DNA of 64,000 nucleotides from Cytophagales bacterium (GCA_030054145.1 JASGCK010000001.1:186001-250000), one strand, 5' to 3'; shown: positions 9,340 through 18,538, counted from the first letter of the stretch. The notes: generated by a model not told the origin, from the letters alone. Made by a program: numbers and translations.

Positions 9340-9996
9340 CTACAACATCAGGGTTAATTTGTCTACGACATTTTTAACGCCTTTGGTGTGCCATGCAGAG
9401 TCAGTGATGAGGCGACGCTCAGACCAGCTGTACACATGACCCGTCAAGGTGACATCTTCACCATGAATGTCTACTTTGATGGACTGCGCATCGTCTGCGG
9501 CGCGTCGTTTGAGGACGGCTTCAATTTCTGATTTGACGGTGCTGGCAAACACCACAGGCTTGATTGAAATTTGGTTGCTAATGCCCCGAACGCCATGCAA
9601 GTAGCGAAGGCTTCTAGCCGCACTTTGGCGTTGGTATTCCCAGTCTACTTCGCCCGACAGCGTGACCCAGCCACCCTCGACCATCGCCTTAATTTGATCT
9701 TTGGGTAAGGTCGTAGACCAAGCCAAAATATCGGCAGCCGTGCGTGCAATATCTGCGTCTTGATGCGTGGCAAACAGACCCAGTAATTTGACTTCGATTT
9801 CGACCGCAAGCGCTCGCACACCCGTTACGCGCTGGGCGGCGCGCTCGGCGTGCCACTTCTCGCCGTAGCTATCAACTTGCCCTGTTAGCGTGACCACGCC
9901 ATCGGTTACTTCAACACCAATGTGCGCGGCGTGAACGGCGGGCTCCCACTTCAATTCACTCATGACATCTTGTTGCAATTGAGAATCTGTTTTCAT
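9340..9996 (-). CDS. BON-domain protein with three BON repeats
   Basis: The 218-aa product is made of three BON domains (roughly residues 1-70, 75-145 and 150-218), each with the pattern V-x-V-x-x-G-x-V-T-L-x-G-x-V (for example GVVTLTGQVDSYGEKWHAER, GWVTLSGEVDWEYQR, DVTLTGHVYSWSERR). BON proteins such as OsmY bind membranes or lipids and are often stress induced. No signal peptide is visible, so it may act in the cytoplasm, unlike OsmY. It lies just downstream of the polyphosphate kinase gene on the same strand, with a 31-base gap. Confidence 0.85.
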   Translation of the reverse strand: MKTDSQLQQDVMSELKWEPAVHAAHIGVEVTDGVVTLTGQVDSYGEKWHAERAAQRVTGVRALAVEIEVKLLGLFATHQDADIARTAADILAWSTTLPKDQIKAMVEGGWVTLSGEVDWEYQRQSAARSLRYLHGVRGISNQISIKPVVFASTVKSEIEAVLKRRAADDAQSIKVDIHGEDVTLTGHVYSWSERRLITDSAWHTKGVKNVVDKLTLML

Positions 9997-10027
9997 GTTT
10001 ATCTTTCGGTTGGTTATAGGTCGGTGC

Positions 10028-10882
10028 TCAGCTTTGCAACAGCTTGTCCTCTAGGCATTGCACGTCAAATGCAAAAACTACTTTTGGGTCTGGTGCGAAA
10101 TGCGCGGATTTTTTCCCCGCATATTTAACGTGCGACAAAATGTCGCGCATCAAATTCAAGTGCGCTAGCGGCTTGTTGTCGCTACGCACAATGTGCCAGG
10201 GCGCGCTGGCATGATTGGTCTTGGTGAGCATGACGTCGCGGGCTTTGGAGTAAGCCGCCCAATTTTTGATGGCAACGTCGTCAATCGGGCTACTTTTCCA
10301 GTATTTGTGCCAATCGTGTTTACGATCTTTGAGGCGCTTGGTTTGCTCTTTGAGACTGATATCCAAATAATATTTGAGGATTTGAGTACCGTCGTCAACC
10401 AGCAGTTTTTCAAATATGGGCGCAGCCATTAAAAAATCTTGGTACTGTTTTTTTGTGCAAAAGTTCAGTACGTGCTCAACCCCTGCGCGGTTGTACCAAC
10501 TCCGATTAAAAAACACGATTTCGCCGTTAGCGGGTAGATGCAGGGCGAAGCGTTTGAAGTACCACTCCCGGCACTCGCGATCAGAGGGTTTATTAAGAGC
10601 CACCACATGAATGTCGCGCGGACTCAACTCTTGGGTTAGGCACTTGATGGTGCTGTCTTTGCCAGAGGCATCACGGCCCTCCAAAATGATGAGCAGTCGC
10701 CCACCCGTATGAATGTTGTGCTGCTCTAGTTTGATAAATTCTTTTTGCAGCATCGCCAATTCGGTCGCGATAGTTAATTCAATTTTCTTTTTCTCTGGTG
10801 TTTTGACGACTGACTCTGCGGCAACGGTTTCTGCGGCTGCTTGCGGGGCATCTTTGTTTTTTTGGTTATTTTTTTTACTCAC
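10028..10882 (-). CDS. ppk2: Polyphosphate kinase 2
   Basis: PPK2 transfers phosphate between polyphosphate and nucleotides. The 284-aa protein has Walker A (EGRDASGKDSTIKCL, residues ~75-90), the lid/FNRSWYNRAGVEHVL motif, and the DRKHDWHKYWKSSPID segment of the family. The first ~35 residues are a low-complexity Lys/Ala-rich tail. Whether it acts on ADP or GDP cannot be told from sequence alone. It lies between a Crp/Fnr regulator gene and a BON-domain gene, all leftward, which would fit a stress or nutrient-response group. Confidence 0.92.
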   Translation of the reverse strand: MSKKNNQKNKDAPQAAAETVAAESVVKTPEKKKIELTIATELAMLQKEFIKLEQHNIHTGGRLLIILEGRDASGKDSTIKCLTQELSPRDIHVVALNKPSDRECREWYFKRFALHLPANGEIVFFNRSWYNRAGVEHVLNFCTKKQYQDFLMAAPIFEKLLVDDGTQILKYYLDISLKEQTKRLKDRKHDWHKYWKSSPIDDVAIKNWAAYSKARDVMLTKTNHASAPWHIVRSDNKPLAHLNLMRDILSHVKYAGKKSAHFAPDPKVVFAFDVQCLEDKLLQS

Positions 10883-10990
10883 GAATCACTCCTTCTGGTT
10901 GAATGCCCAGAGCAACATTGCTTGGGGCTGAGAGGGAGTGTCGGCAGTTAACGCACGTTGGTCTGTGCGTTGCCGCGCATAACCAAACGG

Positions 10991-11764
10991 CTACTTGCGA
11001 GTCGAATCATCTTTGCAGATCGTGCTGACACAAGCATTGCAGTTTTCTTTGGCCGAGTGGCTATAGGGCAGCAAGCGGTCATATTCTTTTTTGACGACGG
11101 CGTAGCATTCGCACGTTCGTTTTTCTAAGCCCGCGCGGTCAAGCACGGTAATGTGTCCGCGCATATATTTGATGAGTCCCGCTTCTTGTAATTTCATCGC
11201 GGCGTGGGTAACACCTTCACGGCGCACGCCCAGCATATTGGCAATCAGCTCTTGCGTCATCAGCAAATCAGCGCCCTGCAATCGATCAAGACTGAGCAGC
11301 AACCAGCGGCACAATTGCTTGTCTAGTGAGTGATGTCGATTGCACACGGCGGTCTGCGCCATTTGCGTAATGAGAGCCTGTGTGTAGCGCAAAAACAAAT
11401 GCATGACACAGCCCGCTTGATCAAACTCTGACTTCATAAATTTAGCAGGAAGCCGATAGCCATAACCGCCGCTTTGCACCACGGCGCGGCTAGGGGTTGA
11501 CTGCCCGCCCATAAATAAGGCGATGCCGACAACGCCCTCGTTACCTACCACTGCAATTTCGGCTGAGGAGCCATCCTCCATGACGTAGAGCAAGGACACA
11601 ATCGCCGTGACAGGAAAGTAAACGTGCGACATGGTACGCCCTGATTCATAGAGCACCTTGCCCAGTGGCAATTCAACTTTTTCAAAATGAGCGCCCCACT
11701 CTAGGGATTTTTTATCGGGCAGTGCGTCCAATAGATGATTAATTTTTTGAGTCGCTTCAGTCAT
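10991..11764 (-). CDS. Crp/Fnr family transcriptional regulator with C-terminal cysteines
   Basis: The product (257 aa from the ATG at 11764) has an N-terminal cyclic-nucleotide-binding-type beta-roll (residues ~25-130) and a C-terminal winged helix (LLMTQELIANMLGVRREGVTHAAMKL, split here as LMTQELIANMLGVRREGVT). It lacks the N-terminal cysteine cluster of FNR. After the helix-turn-helix comes a CECY pair and a tail with C-N-A-C and a final C, five cysteines in about 40 residues. A longer in-frame start at 11839 is possible but has no support. Its neighbours are ppk2 downstream and pobR upstream on the same strand. The target genes are unknown. Confidence 0.85.
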   Translation of the reverse strand: MTEATQKINHLLDALPDKKSLEWGAHFEKVELPLGKVLYESGRTMSHVYFPVTAIVSLLYVMEDGSSAEIAVVGNEGVVGIALFMGGQSTPSRAVVQSGGYGYRLPAKFMKSEFDQAGCVMHLFLRYTQALITQMAQTAVCNRHHSLDKQLCRWLLLSLDRLQGADLLMTQELIANMLGVRREGVTHAAMKLQEAGLIKYMRGHITVLDRAGLEKRTCECYAVVKKEYDRLLPYSHSAKENCNACVSTICKDDSTRK

Positions 11765-11853
11765 AAGATTACTCGGTGTTGGCGCAGGAATTGCGAAGAA
11801 CCATGAGCTGTGAGCTGTGAGTATGTACTGAGATGGCATTAACTGTTTGTGCG

Positions 11854-12789
11854 TTATCGCACAAAGTGTGGCGCGACTGAAATAAAGATCTTTCTATAGT
11901 CGCGCGGTGTTTGTCCTGTTTGCTTGCGAAAGAATCGGCTGAAATAAGCCGCATCATGAAAGCCAACACGAGCTGCAATTTGTTTGATGCTGTCAGGGGT
12001 GTAGATCAGCTCACGCTGGGCTTCAAACAAGAGCCGCGCGTGAATCACCGCTAAAGCGCTTTGTTCTAATATTTCTTGCGTTAAGCGCGTGAGCTGACCC
12101 GCACTCACCCCAAGGCGCTGTGCGTAGCCATCAACCGATTGCGTGGTTTTGAAGTGCTCGTTCACCATTGTTTTGAAGCGCTCTACCACTTGCGCTTTTC
12201 TGGTTGATACGCCAACCGCGCTTGGCATTTGCGCGAGACCTTGCGCGTAACGACCGACGTGGATGAGCAGCGTCGCTAGCAGACTCAAGCCCGCCGAGGC
12301 GTGACCGTAGCTGTGAACGCGCCACTCATGCTCAATCGCATCTAGCAATGCCGCAAGCGCCGTGTCTGCTTGGCTGTCAGCACCCAAAGGAATGAGCCAC
12401 GGCTCGCGTAGCACAGGCGTCAACTCTGGCATGGTCGCTTTGGCCATTGACTCAATAGGTTGCTGCGCGATCGTAATAACCACGCCATCAACATCTTGGG
12501 AAAACTGAAAACTATGAACGTTTTGTGCTGGAATACAAATCAGACTTGGGCTTTGCAGCGAAGTTTTTTTACCATTCACCACAACGTGCGCATGACCACG
12601 CGAGAGCGTCAAGATTTGCAAAAACGAATCATGAACATGGGGTTCAATCTCCCAGTTGTAATGTTTTGAGCGCTGCGGAATGGATTCAAAATGAAATGAA
12701 TTTGACCAAGGCGGCGCAGACGGGCGAGACGTTTTGTTGGTTTCTCGTTCGCCGTAAAGTTCGTAATGTTTGATGCGGTTGATAGGCAT
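11854..12789 (-). CDS. pobR: AraC-family activator, PobR-like
   Basis: This 311-aa regulator has an N-terminal cupin-like effector domain (HVHDSFLQILTLSRGHAHV around residue 50) and a C-terminal AraC DNA-binding domain with two helix-turn-helix units, ending in the family signature ARVGFHDAAYFSRFFRKQTGQTPRDYR. It is divergent from pobA with an 80-base gap, the standard layout for PobR, which activates pobA in response to 4-hydroxybenzoate. The assignment as PobR rests on this context plus the AraC type. Confidence 0.88.
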   Translation of the reverse strand: MPINRIKHYELYGERETNKTSRPSAPPWSNSFHFESIPQRSKHYNWEIEPHVHDSFLQILTLSRGHAHVVVNGKKTSLQSPSLICIPAQNVHSFQFSQDVDGVVITIAQQPIESMAKATMPELTPVLREPWLIPLGADSQADTALAALLDAIEHEWRVHSYGHASAGLSLLATLLIHVGRYAQGLAQMPSAVGVSTRKAQVVERFKTMVNEHFKTTQSVDGYAQRLGVSAGQLTRLTQEILEQSALAVIHARLLFEAQRELIYTPDSIKQIAARVGFHDAAYFSRFFRKQTGQTPRDYRKIFISVAPHFVR

Positions 12790-12869
12790 GGGGTTCTTTT
12801 GCGGGAATTGTCCTGTTTATAGCGTGATTCGTCACAACTTGCGCGATGAATTTATCCACAATCCACAGC

Positions 12870-14066
12870 ATGAAAACTCTATCTACTCAAGTCGTGATCG
12901 TGGGCGCAGGTCCATCTGGTTTGTTACTTGGTGCGCTTTTGCACAAAACGGGCATTGACCACATCATCGTGGAGCGCCAAAGCGCGGACTATGTGCTGGG
13001 GCGCATTCGGGCTGGCGTTTTAGAGCAAGGCACGGTCGATGTCTTGGGCCGAGCAGGCGTGGCTGAGCGCTTGCACAAAGAAGGACTGCGCCACGATGCG
13101 TTTGCGCTTATTTTTAAGGGCGAGTTCCACCGCATCCATATTGCACAGCGGCAGCATGGCAAACACATGACGGTTTATGGTCAAACCGAAGTGACGCGCG
13201 ACTTGATGGATCACCGCGCCGCGCTTGGCTTGCAAACGATTTATTCGGCTGGCGACACGGTGGCTGTGCGCGACTTCGATACGCAGCAGCCGCGCGTGAG
13301 CTTTCGCCAGAACGGTGAGGAGATTGAAATCAAAGCTCGCTTCATTGCAGGCTGTGACGGTTATCACGGCGTGTGCCGCGCCAGCGTGCCTGCGGGCAGC
13401 ATTCAAAACTTTGAAAAGGCTTATCCCTTTGGTTGGCTGGGCGTGCTGTCGGATACCCCGCCTGTTTATCACGAAGTGACTTACTCCAATACCGAACGCG
13501 GTTTTGCGCTGTCGTCCATGCGCTCGCTGACGCGCAGTCGTTACTACATACAGTGCGGCATCGATGAAAAAGTAGAGAACTGGAGCGATGCGCGTTTTTG
13601 GACGGAGTTCAAAGCACGCATTGATCCTGAGGCTGCCAAGCGCTTGATCACAGGGCCTGCGTTAGAGAAAAGTATCGCGCCGCTACGCAGTTTTGTGGCA
13701 GAGCCGATGCGCTTTGGCTCGATGTTTTTGGCGGGCGACGCGGCGCACATTGTGCCGCCCACTGGCGCGAAAGGATTGAACTTAGCCGCTGGCGATGTGA
13801 ATGTGCTGTCGCAGGCGATGGCCGAATACTTCACCGAGCAATCGAGCGGGGGAATTGACAACTACTCCGCACGCTGTCTGCGCCGTGTGTGGAACGCCGA
13901 GCGCTTTTCGTGGTGGTTCACGTCGCTGATGCACAAGTTTCCAGATAGCCCGGGTCAAAGCACAGGCTTCCAGCAAAAAATGCAAGAAGCGGAGCTGGAC
14001 TATTTGATGCACTCAGAAGCTGCGCTGCAATCCATCACGGAGAACTATGTGGGGCTGCCGCACTAA
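12870..14066 (+). CDS. pobA: 4-Hydroxybenzoate 3-monooxygenase
   Basis: PobA converts 4-hydroxybenzoate to protocatechuate using NADPH and O2. The 398-aa flavoprotein has the FAD dinucleotide motif VVIVGAGPSGLLLG at the start, the DYVLGRIRAGVLEQGTVD segment typical of PobA, a mid-protein CDGYHG, and the second FAD motif LAGDAAHIVPPTGAKGLNLA. The ATG at 12870 matches the usual N-terminus (MKT...); an in-frame ATG eight codons upstream is less likely. It is transcribed away from pobR. No genes for the following protocatechuate steps are in the window. Confidence 0.96.
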   Translation: MKTLSTQVVIVGAGPSGLLLGALLHKTGIDHIIVERQSADYVLGRIRAGVLEQGTVDVLGRAGVAERLHKEGLRHDAFALIFKGEFHRIHIAQRQHGKHMTVYGQTEVTRDLMDHRAALGLQTIYSAGDTVAVRDFDTQQPRVSFRQNGEEIEIKARFIAGCDGYHGVCRASVPAGSIQNFEKAYPFGWLGVLSDTPPVYHEVTYSNTERGFALSSMRSLTRSRYYIQCGIDEKVENWSDARFWTEFKARIDPEAAKRLITGPALEKSIAPLRSFVAEPMRFGSMFLAGDAAHIVPPTGAKGLNLAAGDVNVLSQAMAEYFTEQSSGGIDNYSARCLRRVWNAERFSWWFTSLMHKFPDSPGQSTGFQQKMQEAELDYLMHSEAALQSITENYVGLPH

Positions 14067-14134
14067 GCGGTGCTGATGATTGTGTGACTGCGTGCCAACG
14101 TCGGGGCTTTGATTGACTGCGTTCATATTTTTAT

Positions 14135-14545
14135 TTATCGGATGAGCAAAGTTTTAATTTTGAAATCCGCATCTAAGCGTTGCCACGCTTTATTGGCTGT
14201 TACAGCGGGCGCATCAAACTGTAGTGCTAATGCCAGACAAGCGCGATCACCCAACGAGAGTCCTTGTGCTTTGGTGTGATCTCTCAGTGCTGATGTTTGC
14301 ACCGCTAGCCCGAATTCAAAATCAATGACATCAACATTGAACTGTTTGAGCGCACGAGGTAACTCAGACTCGGGAAGTCCAAGATCAATCAGTTTGCTAC
14401 CCACCTCGGCTAAATTAACGGAAGAAATGACGCACTGCGCGGAGTCTAAATATGTTTGTACCAAGTCCGCGCCCCGCTCACCCCTCGCTAATGCCAGAAG
14501 GGCGGACGCATCCATGACATAGGTTTGGGCAGGCACAGCGGACAC
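14135..14545 (-). CDS. vapC: PIN-domain toxin, VapC type
   Basis: The product (136 aa from GTG at 14545) is a PIN-domain ribonuclease of the VapC type. The first acidic residue is in YVMDASALLAL, the second in SVNLAEVGSK, the third in GLSLGDRACLALA. The fourth position, usually Asp in a TADRAW-like motif, is Asn here (TANKAW). The start is uncertain: GTG at 14545 or 14536, or an ATG at 14602 that would overlap the antitoxin gene by 53 bases. The gene follows the AbrB-type antitoxin on the same strand. Confidence 0.85.
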   Translation of the reverse strand: MSAVPAQTYVMDASALLALARGERGADLVQTYLDSAQCVISSVNLAEVGSKLIDLGLPESELPRALKQFNVDVIDFEFGLAVQTSALRDHTKAQGLSLGDRACLALALQFDAPAVTANKAWQRLDADFKIKTLLIR

Positions 14546-14549
14546 TTTT

Positions 14550-14843
14550 TTATTGAGCGGCGCGTTTCTTTTTGCCTGGCTTGCCTGACAGCGCTGCATC
14601 ATGGCTTGCCTCTAGGCGACGTTCTGCAATGAGCTCTTCGCTTGCCACGCGACTAGCTGGCGCGGTCAGCCAACGGTCAAAGTAGGCTTTGCGCTGGGTC
14701 TGGCGCTGTGCGGCGGTACTCATAAAAATGCCTCCATCGCGTATCTCTAAGTACAGACGTTCACCTGATTGAATGCGTAAATCTGCACGCATGGCTGCGG
14801 GGATAACAATACGTCCATTTTCTGACATAGAAAGACTGATCAT
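14550..14843 (-). CDS. vapB: AbrB/MazE-type antitoxin, VapB type
   Basis: The 97-aa product has an N-terminal swapped-hairpin AbrB fold (ISLSMSENGRIVIPAAMRADL, then SGERLYLEIRDGG) that should bind DNA, and a basic, alanine-rich C-terminal part that would wrap the toxin. The ATG at 14843 has a GGAG eight bases upstream; an in-frame ATG at 14867 is possible. It lies just upstream of the VapC-type gene, and the pair is probably autoregulated through its own promoter region. Confidence 0.82.
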   Translation of the reverse strand: MISLSMSENGRIVIPAAMRADLRIQSGERLYLEIRDGGIFMSTAAQRQTQRKAYFDRWLTAPASRVASEELIAERRLEASHDAALSGKPGKKKRAAQ

Positions 14844-14901
14844 GACCTTCACTCCATTAAATGACATCTAAAAATAAAAATGTCATAAGTTGAAGCATAT
14901 G

Positions 14902-15705
14902 TCAAATTAAGCGCCTCCGAAGTCCCGTGACGAGCACTTCCGATAGGGCAACCACGGCAAAAATGACGATCAAAATCAGCGCGACTTGATCCCACTTAAA
15001 AAGATCAATCGCCGAATTGAGTGCCATGCCGATGCCGCCTGCGCCCACCAAACCCAGTACCGCCGACTCGCGCACATTGATGTCCCAGCGAAAGAGCGCG
15101 ACGCTCCAGTATGCGGGCGCTACCTGCGGCCAATAGCCGTAGAGGATGCGGCTGTACCAAGGTGCGCCTGCGGCGGTTAAGGCTTCAATCGTGCCTTTGT
15201 TTGACTCCTCTAGCGCTTCCGAGAGCATCCTGCCAATAAAGCCAATCGAGTGAAAGGCGATTGCGCACGTGCCAGCCAATGCGCCAGGGCCAAACATAGC
15301 CACAAAAAAGAGCGCCCACAGCAGTGTGGATACCGAGCGCGTGGCGATCAAAATAAAGCGAGCCACAGCGTTGAGCCAAACGATGCGGTTGATATTGCGA
15401 GCAGCCAAAAAACCAACAGGCGTAGCCAAAATTAATCCAAGTACGGTGGCTAAAAAAGAAATCGCCAGTGTGTCGATGAGCGCGATATGCACCCCGTCTT
15501 TTGCGCCGTAACCGTAGCTGGCAAAGTCAATGGGCCACATCCGCACAAACAAATCTTTCATCTGCGTGGGCGCGTCGGCTAAAAATTCTGGGATCACTTC
15601 AATTGACTTGACCGATAAAACAATCGCCAACACGCAGCAGAAGTAAACCGCAAAACGCATCAAACGCTCAGTGCCTGTGTGGCGGACATAAGTCATGCGG
15701 CTCAT
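14902..15705 (-). CDS. phnE: Phosphonate/phosphite-type ABC permease (PhnE family), second copy
   Basis: This 267-aa membrane permease of the PhnE family has six or so hydrophobic segments and the ATPase-coupling loop EALEESNKGTIEALTAAGAPW. The ATG at 15705 overlaps the stop of the other phnE by four bases (ATGA), which decides the start over an upstream in-frame start at 15771. It is the last gene of a phnD-phnC-phnE-phnE run. Paired PhnE permeases are common where the channel is a heterodimer. Confidence 0.9.
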   Translation of the reverse strand: MSRMTYVRHTGTERLMRFAVYFCCVLAIVLSVKSIEVIPEFLADAPTQMKDLFVRMWPIDFASYGYGAKDGVHIALIDTLAISFLATVLGLILATPVGFLAARNINRIVWLNAVARFILIATRSVSTLLWALFFVAMFGPGALAGTCAIAFHSIGFIGRMLSEALEESNKGTIEALTAAGAPWYSRILYGYWPQVAPAYWSVALFRWDINVRESAVLGLVGAGGIGMALNSAIDLFKWDQVALILIVIFAVVALSEVLVTGLRRRLI

Positions 15706-16490
15706 TGCTGGAACACCCTCTTCACCAGCAGTTGCAAGACTTCGCCAATGGATATCAGCGCAATGATGCACAGCACAATGCCAAACACATAGTCGTAGTC
15801 GTAGCGCTGGAAAGCAGAGAACAATGTGCCGCCAATACCGCCTGCACCCACAATGCCAATCATGGTGGAGTTGCGTAAATTGGAGTCCGTCTCGTAAGCG
15901 ATAAAACCAATCAAGCGATACAGCACTTGGGGCAGCACGGCAAACGTGAGCACGCTCATAAACGGCGCTCCCGTTGCTTTGATGGCTTCAATTTGCTTCA
16001 TGGAAATCTCTTCAATTGCCTCAGTCAAAAGCTTGCCTAAAAAGCCGATGGAGGCGACCGTGAGTGCCAGCACGCCTGCCAGCGCCCCAAAGCCCACGGC
16101 TTTCACAAACAAGATCGCGACGATGACAGGATGAAAGGTTCTGCACAGCGTGACAAAAACGCGCACAGGCCAAGTGACGACAGCGGGCATGAGATTACGC
16201 GCCCCCGCAATCGCAACAGGAATCGACAACAGCACGCCAATTGCGGACGCAAGAATGGCAATCTCCAAACTCTCGGTCATGCCTTTTATCAACTCACTGC
16301 TGGGCGTAAAAATGGGCGGAAACATTTTGTGCAAAAACTTGGCGGCATTGCCAAGCCCCAGTACAAAGCGATCCCACGTTAACTCTAGCCTTGAGGCGGA
16401 TAAAACAAACAAAATGGCGAATAAAGCGCTGCCAATTTTGAATGAGGCCGAATAGCCAAATGGTTTGGATGTATTTATTGTGCTAGCCAC
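15702..16490 (-). CDS. phnE: Phosphonate/phosphite-type ABC permease (PhnE family), first copy
   Basis: The 262-aa protein is a PhnE-family inner membrane permease with the coupling loop [20 protein letters not shown] and the later segment [19 protein letters not shown], which the second permease mirrors as VLGLVGAGGIGM. It overlaps the upstream phnC by 16 bases and the downstream permease by four, so all are on one transcript. The two permeases are clearly paralogous but diverged. Confidence 0.9.
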   Translation of the reverse strand: MASTINTSKPFGYSASFKIGSALFAILFVLSASRLELTWDRFVLGLGNAAKFLHKMFPPIFTPSSELIKGMTESLEIAILASAIGVLLSIPVAIAGARNLMPAVVTWPVRVFVTLCRTFHPVIVAILFVKAVGFGALAGVLALTVASIGFLGKLLTEAIEEISMKQIEAIKATGAPFMSVLTFAVLPQVLYRLIGFIAYETDSNLRNSTMIGIVGAGGIGGTLFSAFQRYDYDYVFGIVLCIIALISIGEVLQLLVKRVFQQ

Positions 16491-17239
16491 GATGTGCCGC
16501 CATATATGTCGTTCAGCTTATCGTCCGTCAAAGCATCGGCTGCGCCATCAAACACCACTTTGCCGCCGTGCATTCCGATGATGCGATCTGCAAAACGCTT
16601 GGCCAGCGCCACATCGTGCATATTGACCAGTACAGGAATATTTTTCGTCATGCCTACGCGCTTGAGTAGTTCCATGATTTCGACCGAAGTTTTTGGGTCT
16701 AACGAGCTGGTGGGTTCATCCGCCAACAGCACGGACGGATGCTGCATGACGGCGCGAGAAATACCCACGCGCTGACGCTGTCCACCCGAGAGCGAATCGG
16801 CTCTTGCGTTGGCAAAATCTTGTAAGCCCACCACACCCAGCATCTCCCAAGCGCGCTGCATATCTGCGGGGTCAAATTGCCGCCGCCAGGCCTTCCAAGC
16901 CGATGTTTTGCCAAGCACACCCGTGAGTAAATTCTCCATCACCGAGAGGCGCTCGACTAAGTTGTATTCTTGAAACACCATGCCAATGCGTGAACGCATT
17001 TTGCGCAGCGCATCGCCTTTGAGCGCGGTGATGTTTTCGCCATCCAACCACACCGAGCCGCTACTGGGTTCGACAAGACGATTGATGCATCGGATCAGCG
17101 TGGACTTGCCTGTGCCGCTGGCTCCAATAATGGCGACTAAGCCTGCGCCTTCGATGTTCAGGTTAATGTCGTTCAGCACCAGCCGTCCTGCGACATACGA
17201 CTTGGAGAGATGTTGAATGCTGAGCATGGGCAGCGTCAT
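16475..17239 (-). CDS. phnC: Phosphonate/phosphite-type ABC ATPase (PhnC family)
   Basis: PhnC-type ABC ATPase, 254 aa. Walker A is [12 protein letters not shown], the Q-loop region reads [19 protein letters not shown], the signature is [15 protein letters not shown] and Walker B is [13 protein letters not shown]. The NLVERLSV segment is characteristic of the PhnC subfamily. Its start codon follows the phnD stop codon with no gap. It should energise the two PhnE permeases downstream. Confidence 0.93.
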   Translation of the reverse strand: MTLPMLSIQHLSKSYVAGRLVLNDINLNIEGAGLVAIIGASGTGKSTLIRCINRLVEPSSGSVWLDGENITALKGDALRKMRSRIGMVFQEYNLVERLSVMENLLTGVLGKTSAWKAWRRQFDPADMQRAWEMLGVVGLQDFANARADSLSGGQRQRVGISRAVMQHPSVLLADEPTSSLDPKTSVEIMELLKRVGMTKNIPVLVNMHDVALAKRFADRIIGMHGGKVVFDGAADALTDDKLNDIYGGTSWLAQ

Positions 17240-18223
17240 TTACTTTTTAGCGCCCGCTTCAGCAGCAGCTTTTTCGGCCGCTTTGTCCACAACTCGCACC
17301 ACCTCCCAATCCTTGGCATAGTTGATCGTGACAAAACGATCCGCGCCATCAAAGTCTTTTTGCATGGCAGCTGGGAAGCGGTAATCGGCAAAGCACTTGA
17401 GCATTTTGCTAGCCAGTGCGGGATCAAGATCATGCGCGTAAGCGAACGATGATGTGGGGAAGCGCTGGCTGCGGTAAATCACGCGGAAGTCCGCTTCTTT
17501 AATTTGTCCGCGCTCCGCCATGCGCTCAAACACATCGCTGGCAACATGGGCGGCATCGTAGTCACCTGTCGCCACGCCTAAAACCGATTGGTCATGCTTG
17601 CCCGAAAACTTGATGTCGTAATCTTTGCTTGGCGTGAGACCTTGCGCAGGAAGTAGTGCAATCGGAGCCAAGTTGCCCGAGTTTGAAGAAGGCGAAGTGT
17701 GCGCAACTTTTTTCCCCTTCAAATCAGCTACCGTTTTATAAGGGCTGGACGCTTTGACGATGGTAATCAAGGTGTAGCCTTGAAAGCCTTTTGCGTCACC
17801 TTTCACAGCAAATGGAATCGCACCTGCTTTGTTGACCGCAAACACCGTAGGCCCTGTGGAGAAGCCCGCCACGTGCAAGCGCCCAGAGCGCATGGCTTCC
17901 ACTTCGGCGGCATTGCTTTGCACTTGGTAGAACTTAACGGTTTTGCCCGTGCAAGTGCTTAAGTAATCGGTAAATGGCTTAAACACGTTTTCGTATTTAG
18001 CGGGGTCTTCAACGGGCGTGTAGGTAAAGATCAAGGTGCTGGGATTTTTCCATTTCGATTTGTCAGTTGGTACATCGGCAACGAGATCTTTATTGGCATC
18101 GCAGTACAGCGAATCAAGATCACCTTGGTGGGCGCAGCTTGTTTGCGCAAAGCTGGTGGATGCGAGAGCAGCAAGCGCTAGCGCTGCGAGGGAGTGAAGA
18201 AAATATTTTAAGGACGGGCTCAT
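17240..18223 (-). CDS. phnD: Phosphonate/phosphite-type ABC periplasmic binding protein (PhnD family)
   Basis: The 327-aa product has a signal peptide (residues 1-~26, LAALALAALASTSFA then Q) and a PhnD-type binding fold with TLIFTYTPVEDPAKYENVF, GRLHVAGFSTGP and AHTSPSSNSGNLAPIALL. This family binds phosphonates, phosphite or related compounds. It heads the phnDCEE set. No C-P lyase, phosphonatase or phosphite dehydrogenase gene is visible, so the substrate is open. The ATG at 18223 is preferred over an in-frame start four codons upstream. Confidence 0.9.
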   Translation of the reverse strand: MSPSLKYFLHSLAALALAALASTSFAQTSCAHQGDLDSLYCDANKDLVADVPTDKSKWKNPSTLIFTYTPVEDPAKYENVFKPFTDYLSTCTGKTVKFYQVQSNAAEVEAMRSGRLHVAGFSTGPTVFAVNKAGAIPFAVKGDAKGFQGYTLITIVKASSPYKTVADLKGKKVAHTSPSSNSGNLAPIALLPAQGLTPSKDYDIKFSGKHDQSVLGVATGDYDAAHVASDVFERMAERGQIKEADFRVIYRSQRFPTSSFAYAHDLDPALASKMLKCFADYRFPAAMQKDFDGADRFVTINYAKDWEVVRVVDKAAEKAAAEAGAKK

Positions 18224-18346
18224 AAGATGCTCCAAATAGAGAAGCCTGCATTTGAGCAGAATTGGCCACTAGCCGCTATTAGAAATTTCCCTTGGGTGGG
18301 CTGCTCTATCGGCTGACGGGGCATAGAAGCCGCTAAGGGCGTGAAG
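18224..18346. other. Gap upstream of phnD
   Basis: This 123-base gap between phnD and the small gene upstream should hold the phnD promoter. I see no convincing -10/-35 pair, Pho box or hairpin in it by eye. Confidence 0.4.
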
Positions 18347-18529
18347 TTAGCGAGAGAGAGTTTGTATCCAACCTTCAGGGCGACGCGGCGTTGTTTGGAT
18401 AAAACGCATCCCAAGATCTTTGGCGATTTTGTTACCTTGCTCGTAAAGCACACGCACGTTCCCGCCCACTTGCTGTAGTAGTTGGGCACGAACAGCGTGA
18501 ATGTTTTCTACAATTTCGTCGTTCAACAT
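18347..18529 (-). CDS. Small protein paired with PIN gene (putative antitoxin)
   Basis: This 60-aa frame starts with NDEIVENIHAVRAQLLQQVGG, which resembles the short DNA-encoded partners (pattern DPIVEEVRxIR) often found next to PIN-domain genes. It has a clear AGGAG six bases before its ATG, and that site overlaps the stop region of the PIN gene, so translation is likely coupled. The toxin-first order is the reverse of vapBC. Function as an antitoxin is inferred from size and position only. Confidence 0.6.
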   Translation of the reverse strand: MLNDEIVENIHAVRAQLLQQVGGNVRVLYEQGNKIAKDLGMRFIQTTPRRPEGWIQTLSR

Positions 18530-18538
18530 GATCGGCTC

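Noticed and set aside
12852..12860. Perfect DnaA box TTATCCACA near pobA
   Set aside because: It is single, with no cluster, AT-rich unwinding zone or dnaA/dnaN nearby; chance occurrence is likely.
18220..18489. 89-aa frame overlapping the small partner gene of the PIN protein
   Set aside because: The 60-aa frame in another phase has a strong ribosome-binding site and family-like start; this one has neither.
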